A DNA stretch of 64,000 bases from Ralstonia sp. 25mfcol4.1 (GTDB lineage Bacteria > Pseudomonadota > Gammaproteobacteria > Burkholderiales > Burkholderiaceae): contig NZ_FNJO01000022.1 in the NCBI RefSeq assembly GCF_900104095.1, positions 1-64,000 on the forward strand. Reading direction: 5' to 3'. This document shows, piece after piece, positions 59,622 through 64,000 of this stretch. Below the pieces are notes generated by a model. It was not told where the DNA came from. It made no database searches and saw only the letters and a program-made list of their open reading frames with translations. The position numbers and the translations under genes were made by a program. Positions within the stretch are counted from its first letter, which is position 1, and each line of letters starts with the position of its first letter.

Positions 59622-61082
59622 ATGTTGGTAATTCTCGGTTTCGGCATGATTGCCGCATTCATGACCCTGATCATGGCCAAGCGGCTCACACCGGTGGCAG
59701 CGCTCATCCTAGTGCCGATCGTCTTTGGGCTGATCGCTGGCGGGGGGCTCGACCTTGGGCAGTCGATCATCAAGTCCATCAAGACAGTGGCGCCGACAGC
59801 ATGCCTGCTCTTCTTCGCCATTATTTACTTTGGCATGATGATCGACGTCGGCATGTTCGACCCGCTCATCAAGCTGATTCTGCGATTTGTCCACAATGAT
59901 CCGGTCCGCCTTGCGATTGGCACCGCGCTCCTCACTGCCATTGTGTCGCTCGACGGCGACGGCTCGACGACGTTCATCATCGTAACTTCAGCCTTCCTGC
60001 CGATTTACCTCCGACTGGGCATGAACCCTTGGGTGCTGACGTGTATCGCGGCGACAGCAAATGGCATTTTCAACACGGTGCCGTGGGGCGGCTCCACCGC
60101 ACGCGCAGCGGCAGCTCTCAAGCTGAATCCGGTGGACATTTTTGTGCCGATGGCACCTGCCATCTTCGCTTCCGTGTGCGCGTTACTGTTTCTTGCATAT
60201 GTCCTGGGCCGGGCAGAGCGTACGCGGCTTGGCATTCTCGCTATCCAGCCTGACTCTGGTCTACTGGGCTCGGGTGCACGGAAGCCGGCGGCAGCGTCGG
60301 GTTCGTCGAGTTTCGGCGGCGCGCAGGCAGGTGCCATGACTCTGCCACATCCTGGTGCGATGGCATCGATGCGCGTGGACGCATCCGTAGCGTCGTCACG
60401 TCACGATGAAGATGATTTTTCCGCACCCATCTCGAACGACGGGCACATTATCAAGCGTCCCCATGCACGTCCGCGCCTCGTCTGGATCAATGCGCTCCTG
60501 ACGCTGGCCGTGATGACTCTGCTCGTTATAGAGGTAATCCCTTCGCCGGTAGTTTTCCTTCTTGGTGTGGCTGTCGCACTTGTCATCAACTTCCCCCGCG
60601 TGGCGGATCAGTCTGAGCAGATCAAATCTCACGCTTCGAGCATCGTCGGCGTGGTCGGCATGGTGTTCGCGGCGACTGTGCTCACGGGTGTTTTGAGCGG
60701 AAGCGGGATGGTCGAAGCCATGGCCAAGTGGCTCGTGGCAATTATCCCGGCATCCTGGGGGCCTCACTTGGCGATCGTGACCGGCGTCATCAGCATCCCG
60801 ATGACCTTCTTTACAAGCAACGACGCCTTCTACTTTGGTGTGCTGCCGATCCTCGCGGAGACCGCCTCACATTACGGCATCTCAGCAGTAGAGATGGCGC
60901 GGGCTGCAATCGTTGGGCAACCTCTGCACCAATCCAGTCCGCTTGTGCCTTCTTTTCTGCTGCTTGCAGGCCTCGCCAAGGTCGAGCTTGGAGAGCACGC
61001 CAAAAAGACCATCTGGCGCGCTGTTGCGGTCGGGCTCGTCATGCTGATTGTAGGCGGATTGACCGGCGCCTATCCCATCTAA
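59622..61082 (+). CDS. CitMHS-family citrate/carboxylate-metal symporter
   Basis: A 486-residue inner-membrane transporter with about 11-12 hydrophobic segments. CitMHS blocks are 'MAKRLTPVAALILVPIVFGL', 'APTACLLFFAIIYFGMMIDV', 'IVSLDGDGSTTFIIVTSAFL', 'NTVPWGGSTARAAAALKL' and the C-terminal 'GVISIPMTFFTSNDAFYFGV'. Members import metal-citrate or related acids with protons. A hydrophilic, Ser/Ala/His-rich loop of about 70 residues (about 205-280) separates the halves. It follows the cupin gene by about 210 bases and precedes the Ldh-type dehydrogenase. Confidence 0.88.
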   Translation: MLVILGFGMIAAFMTLIMAKRLTPVAALILVPIVFGLIAGGGLDLGQSIIKSIKTVAPTACLLFFAIIYFGMMIDVGMFDPLIKLILRFVHNDPVRLAIGTALLTAIVSLDGDGSTTFIIVTSAFLPIYLRLGMNPWVLTCIAATANGIFNTVPWGGSTARAAAALKLNPVDIFVPMAPAIFASVCALLFLAYVLGRAERTRLGILAIQPDSGLLGSGARKPAAASGSSSFGGAQAGAMTLPHPGAMASMRVDASVASSRHDEDDFSAPISNDGHIIKRPHARPRLVWINALLTLAVMTLLVIEVIPSPVVFLLGVAVALVINFPRVADQSEQIKSHASSIVGVVGMVFAATVLTGVLSGSGMVEAMAKWLVAIIPASWGPHLAIVTGVISIPMTFFTSNDAFYFGVLPILAETASHYGISAVEMARAAIVGQPLHQSSPLVPSFLLLAGLAKVELGEHAKKTIWRAVAVGLVMLIVGGLTGAYPI

Positions 61083-61133
61083 CCGGCTTGATCGTAACGC
61101 GACAAACGAACATCGCACTATCTGGAGATTGAC

Positions 61134-62186
61134 ATGCCAACCACCGTTCACGCCGAAGCATTGACCCGTTTCGGGACAGCGGTTCTCGAATCCTTCGGTG
61201 TACCAACCGAAGACGCGCACCTGCTGGCAGATAGCCTGGTAGTCGCGGAACTCTGGGGCCACTCTTCGCACGGCATGCTCCGCCTGCCATGGTATGTCGA
61301 GCGCCTGCGCAGTGGCGTCATGACCGCCGTCACAAAGCCTGAGATTGTGATGGACGGCGGGGCGGTGACAGTCATGGACGGTCATCACGGCATTGGTCAG
61401 GTACTGTCGCAAAAGGCAGTCGAACTCGGCATTAGTCGGGCTCGTCAGCACGGCATCAGCGCGGTTGGCGTCCGAAACTCGAATCACTTTGGTACGGCTG
61501 CGTACTTCACGCGCATGGCGGCCAAGGAGGGGTGTGTCGCGATCTTCGCAACAAACGCCAGCCCCGCCATGGCCCCTTGGGGTGGGAAGGCCAAGAGTAT
61601 TGGTACGAATCCTTGGTCCATCGCCGCGCCGGCCGGCAGCCGTGGTGTCGCGGTCATGGACATCGCAAACACTGCCGTGGCTCGCGGCAAGATCTATCTC
61701 GCAGCAGAGCGCGGCGTCGAGATTCCGAATACCTGGGCCGCAGATGAAAACGGCGTACCGACGACTGACGCCAAGGAAGCTATTCACGGCCTGATTCTGC
61801 CGATGGCAGGCCACAAAGGTTACGTCATCTCGTTCATGATGGACGTTCTCGCTGGCGTGCTGACTGGTAGTCATTTTGGCTCCAACGTCGCAGGCCCTTA
61901 CGAAGCGAACCGCCCCAGCGGCTGCGGACACCTTCTGATCACGATCGATATCAAGTCGACGATGCCGCTCGCAGAATTCGAGCAGCGCATGGAAACGCTG
62001 ATCGGTGAAGTGAAGGCGGTTCCAAAGGCCCACGGAATTGAAGAGATCTTCTTCCCGGGTGAGCTTGAGGACCGCAACACCGTTCAACTGAAAGAGGCAG
62101 GCATCTCTCTTGCCGACACCACGTGGCAAAGCATGGTCAAGCTTGCTACCGAAACCCGCACGGCACTTCCGGCCGCCAATACCTAA
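61134..62186 (+). CDS. Malate/L-lactate dehydrogenase (Ldh/YlbC) family oxidoreductase
   Basis: A 350-residue NAD(P)-dependent oxidoreductase of the type-2 malate/lactate/sulfolactate/ureidoglycolate dehydrogenase fold. Blocks are 'AELWGHSSHGMLRLPWYVER' (with the catalytic His), 'VRNSNHFGTAAYFTRMA', 'NASPAMAPWGGKAKSIGTNP' and 'MAGHKGYVISFMMDVLAGVL'. It interconverts a 2-hydroxyacid and a 2-oxoacid. With the acid transporter before it, it probably starts oxidation of the imported hydroxyacid. GGAGATTG lies upstream of ATG 61134. Confidence 0.92.
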   Translation: MPTTVHAEALTRFGTAVLESFGVPTEDAHLLADSLVVAELWGHSSHGMLRLPWYVERLRSGVMTAVTKPEIVMDGGAVTVMDGHHGIGQVLSQKAVELGISRARQHGISAVGVRNSNHFGTAAYFTRMAAKEGCVAIFATNASPAMAPWGGKAKSIGTNPWSIAAPAGSRGVAVMDIANTAVARGKIYLAAERGVEIPNTWAADENGVPTTDAKEAIHGLILPMAGHKGYVISFMMDVLAGVLTGSHFGSNVAGPYEANRPSGCGHLLITIDIKSTMPLAEFEQRMETLIGEVKAVPKAHGIEEIFFPGELEDRNTVQLKEAGISLADTTWQSMVKLATETRTALPAANT

Positions 62187-62198
62187 AAGGAAATTTCG

Positions 62199-62501
62199 AT
62201 GATCGCACTGATTGTTTCCCTCGACGTCTATCCGGAGCGCCTGGAAGAATTCCTTGCCGCAATCAAGGAGAACGCCACGCGCACGTTCAACGATGAAGTC
62301 GGGTGCAAATACTTCGACGTAACGCAGGACACAAAGAATCCGCATCACTTCATGTTCTATGAGCTATACGACGACGAAGCCGCCATCGACGCCCATCGTG
62401 CCGCGCCGCATTTTGCGGAGTGGCGCAAGGCGGCAGATCGCTGCGTGGTGAAGGGTAGCCAGGTCAACACGATCTGCAACCAGCTCTTCCACCACGCCTG
62501 A
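62199..62501 (+). CDS. ABM-domain putative quinol monooxygenase
   Basis: A 100-residue ferredoxin-like-fold protein of the antibiotic biosynthesis monooxygenase (YgiN-like) family. Blocks are 'IALIVSLDVYPERLEEFLAA', 'NEVGCKYFDVTQDTKNPHHF' (here NDEVGCKYFDV) and 'MFYELYDDEAAIDAHRAAPH'. These small dimers oxidise quinols or act as heme/ligand-binding proteins. AAAGGAAA precedes ATG 62199, 12 bases past the dehydrogenase stop, so it is cotranscribed. Confidence 0.88.
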   Translation: MIALIVSLDVYPERLEEFLAAIKENATRTFNDEVGCKYFDVTQDTKNPHHFMFYELYDDEAAIDAHRAAPHFAEWRKAADRCVVKGSQVNTICNQLFHHA

Positions 62502-62574
62502 AGAAACGATAGCGCCCCGCGCGAAAGCTGCTACGAGGCGCAGGTACCGAACGACACTGGCAGACAGGATAGCC

Positions 62575-63966
62575 ATGACCAATACCATTACGACCTTCAA
62601 CCCGAGCACCGGAGCAGCCCTTCAAACTTACGAAGGCTGGGACGCCGAGCAGATTGAACAAGCTGTTGACGCAGGCCATGCTGCTGCAGCAGCTTGGGGC
62701 AAGCAGCCGCTCGAAGTCCGCGTCGCAGTTGTTCGCCGCCTCGCAGAAGAGCTCCGCCGGCAAAGCAAATCGTTTGCCGAGCTGATCACTGCCGAGATGG
62801 GAAAAGTCGGTGCCGAGGCTGCCGGAGAAATGGAGAAGTCGGCAGTCACGGCCCTTTACTACGCCGACAATGCAGAGCGCATTCTGGCCGATGAGAAGGT
62901 CGACATCGATGGCGTCGACGCGTGGGTCAGCTATGAACCCATTGGCCTTGTATTGGCTGTCATGCCTTGGAATTTTCCGGTGTGGCAGGTGATGCGATTC
63001 GCTATTCCAGCGATCACCGCCGGAAATGGTGTCTTCCTGAAGCACTCACCGAACGTCACTGGCTGCGCGCTGGCTCTCGAGCAATTGTTCCTCGATGCCG
63101 GCGTGCCGAAGAACGTGGTGACTACGTTGGTGGTGGCTGAACCGGAGGTGCCGCAGGTCATCGATCGACTGATCCAGGACGATCGTATTGCCGCGGTGAC
63201 GTTGACGGGCTCGAACCGCGCTGGTGCGGCAGTGGGCGCAGCCGCGGGACGCGCGTCCAAGAAGTCCGTCCTGGAACTCGGCGGCTCAGACGCTTTCATT
63301 ATTCTGGACGACGCGGATCTTTCGACAGCCGTGGCCGCAGCCGTTAAGGCTCGTTTCCACAATGCTGGTCAAAGTTGCGTATGCGCCAAGCGATTCATTG
63401 TCTCCGAAGGCATCGCGAAGGAGTTTGCTGAGCGCTTCGTGGACGCGACCAAGAGCTTGGTAGTTGGCGATCCCACCGATTCGGCCACCCAGATGGGACC
63501 GCTCGCGCGTCCGGATCTGCGCGACGCGCTGGATCGACAAGTCCAGCAGTCCCTGGAGGCGGGCGCAGTTCTGCTGGCTGGTGGCAAGGCGGTGGAAGGT
63601 CCTGGCAACTTCTACGAAGCCACGGTCCTGGGCAATCTGCAACCGGGTATGGCGGCGTTCGATGAAGAAACCTTTGGCCCCTTGGCGGCCATTGCCGTTG
63701 CAAAGGATGATACCGATGCCGTTCGACTGGCAAACGCAACCCCATTTGGGTTGTCAGTGAGCGTTTGGGCGGGCTCGAACGCCCGAGCTTTGGCCGTTGC
63801 CAAGCAAATCACTAGCGGTGCAGCGTTCATCAACGCCATTACGGCGTCGGACGCGCGGATTCCGTTCGGCGGCACCAAGAAGTCCGGATACGGCCGGGAA
63901 CTGGCTGCGGCGGGCATCCGGGAATTCACCAATGCTCGCACCTACTGGGCCGTTTCTCCCAAGTAA
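62575..63966 (+). CDS. NAD(P)-dependent aldehyde dehydrogenase (succinate-semialdehyde dehydrogenase-like)
   Basis: A 463-residue ALDH. Catalytic Cys268 is in 'HNAGQSCVCAKRFIV', Glu234 in 'SVLELGGSDAFI', and cofactor region 'LAVMPWNFPVWQVMRFAIPA'. The short N-terminus and 'AEMGKVGAEAAGEMEKSA' resemble the short succinate-semialdehyde dehydrogenase-like branch. It oxidises a semialdehyde to the acid and fits as the last step of the hydroxyacid pathway in this operon. It begins 73 bases past the monooxygenase gene. The window ends 34 bases after its stop. Confidence 0.92.
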   Translation: MTNTITTFNPSTGAALQTYEGWDAEQIEQAVDAGHAAAAAWGKQPLEVRVAVVRRLAEELRRQSKSFAELITAEMGKVGAEAAGEMEKSAVTALYYADNAERILADEKVDIDGVDAWVSYEPIGLVLAVMPWNFPVWQVMRFAIPAITAGNGVFLKHSPNVTGCALALEQLFLDAGVPKNVVTTLVVAEPEVPQVIDRLIQDDRIAAVTLTGSNRAGAAVGAAAGRASKKSVLELGGSDAFIILDDADLSTAVAAAVKARFHNAGQSCVCAKRFIVSEGIAKEFAERFVDATKSLVVGDPTDSATQMGPLARPDLRDALDRQVQQSLEAGAVLLAGGKAVEGPGNFYEATVLGNLQPGMAAFDEETFGPLAAIAVAKDDTDAVRLANATPFGLSVSVWAGSNARALAVAKQITSGAAFINAITASDARIPFGGTKKSGYGRELAAAGIREFTNARTYWAVSPK

Positions 63967-64000
63967 GGATCTCAGCGTTGGAGTTTCACTTCCGGTAGGC

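Noticed and set aside
60882..62348. Minus-strand 488-codon frame over the Ldh-type dehydrogenase
   Set aside because: It is antisense to a clear Ldh-family gene and lacks its own motifs.

Overview
The window looks like part of a large, GC-rich replicon of a Burkholderiaceae betaproteobacterium, most likely Cupriavidus or a close relative. The basis is protein style: an HU protein with an Ala/Lys-rich tail, three Bug-type (TctC-like) solute receptors, a TctABC system, a GBP-type porin, DUF1302/DUF1329 proteins, and many GntR/LysR/TetR-controlled catabolic operons. No rRNA, tRNA, CRISPR array or replication origin was seen. Insertion-sequence debris (IS3, IS30, IS110, IS21-like) separates the gene blocks, so this is an accessory, mosaic region.

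Layout. (1) 1-1.2 kb: broken IS3/IS30/IS110 pieces. (2) 1.3-11.8 kb: a MocR-type regulator divergent from a nine-domain operon. This is the Nit1C nitrogen-starvation/cyanide-assimilation cluster (nitB, nitC, nitD, nitE, a fused nitF-nitG, nitH), followed without a break by an LnmK-like hot-dog protein and a complete B12-dependent methylmalonyl-CoA mutase-like enzyme. A near-consensus sigma-54 promoter lies in front of nitB. (3) 12.1-13.7 kb: an aminoglycoside-phosphotransferase-like acyl kinase and a decayed SDR gene. (4) 13.9-35.4 kb: a catabolic island with transporters, an alpha/beta hydrolase lacking its nucleophile, flavoenzymes, a ThDP lyase/synthase, a class II aldolase, a VOC protein, a GMC oxidoreductase, D-serine dehydratase, an aldehyde dehydrogenase, and a four-gene envelope module (DUF1329-DUF1302-RND-YCF48). 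A TetR regulator and candidate operators lie inside it.

(5) 36-41.2 kb: IS3 debris, HU, and a co-directional module (degenerate DUF6884 gene, unknown small protein, tyrosine-recombinase-like protein without catalytic residues, five-repeat zinc-ribbon protein). Next to it are a recombinase-core-like inverted repeat and remnants of an IS21-like transposase and a TetR gene. (6) 41.2-47 kb: a LysR/amidase/Bug-receptor group and a large propeller lipoprotein. (7) 47.2-50.3 kb: an IS110 element abutting an IS3 remnant, a 9-unit 8-bp tandem repeat, and a gene with an in-frame stop. (8) 50.8-64 kb: tctCBA plus porin, a lactonase-like propeller, a second Bug receptor with a GntR regulator carrying two winged-helix domains, and an operon of cupin, CitMHS transporter, Ldh-type dehydrogenase, ABM monooxygenase and aldehyde dehydrogenase. 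A shared motif (about TNTAATCAYAAAAAGC) sits in front of three of these transcription units, which suggests one carboxylate uptake/oxidation regulon.

Functional picture (inference): the left third responds to nitrogen limitation and may make or remodel a nitrogenous metabolite. The middle degrades and exports or imports a hydrophobic compound. The right third takes up and oxidises an organic acid. Coordinates and starts were read by eye. Family assignments rest on motif recognition without database searches.
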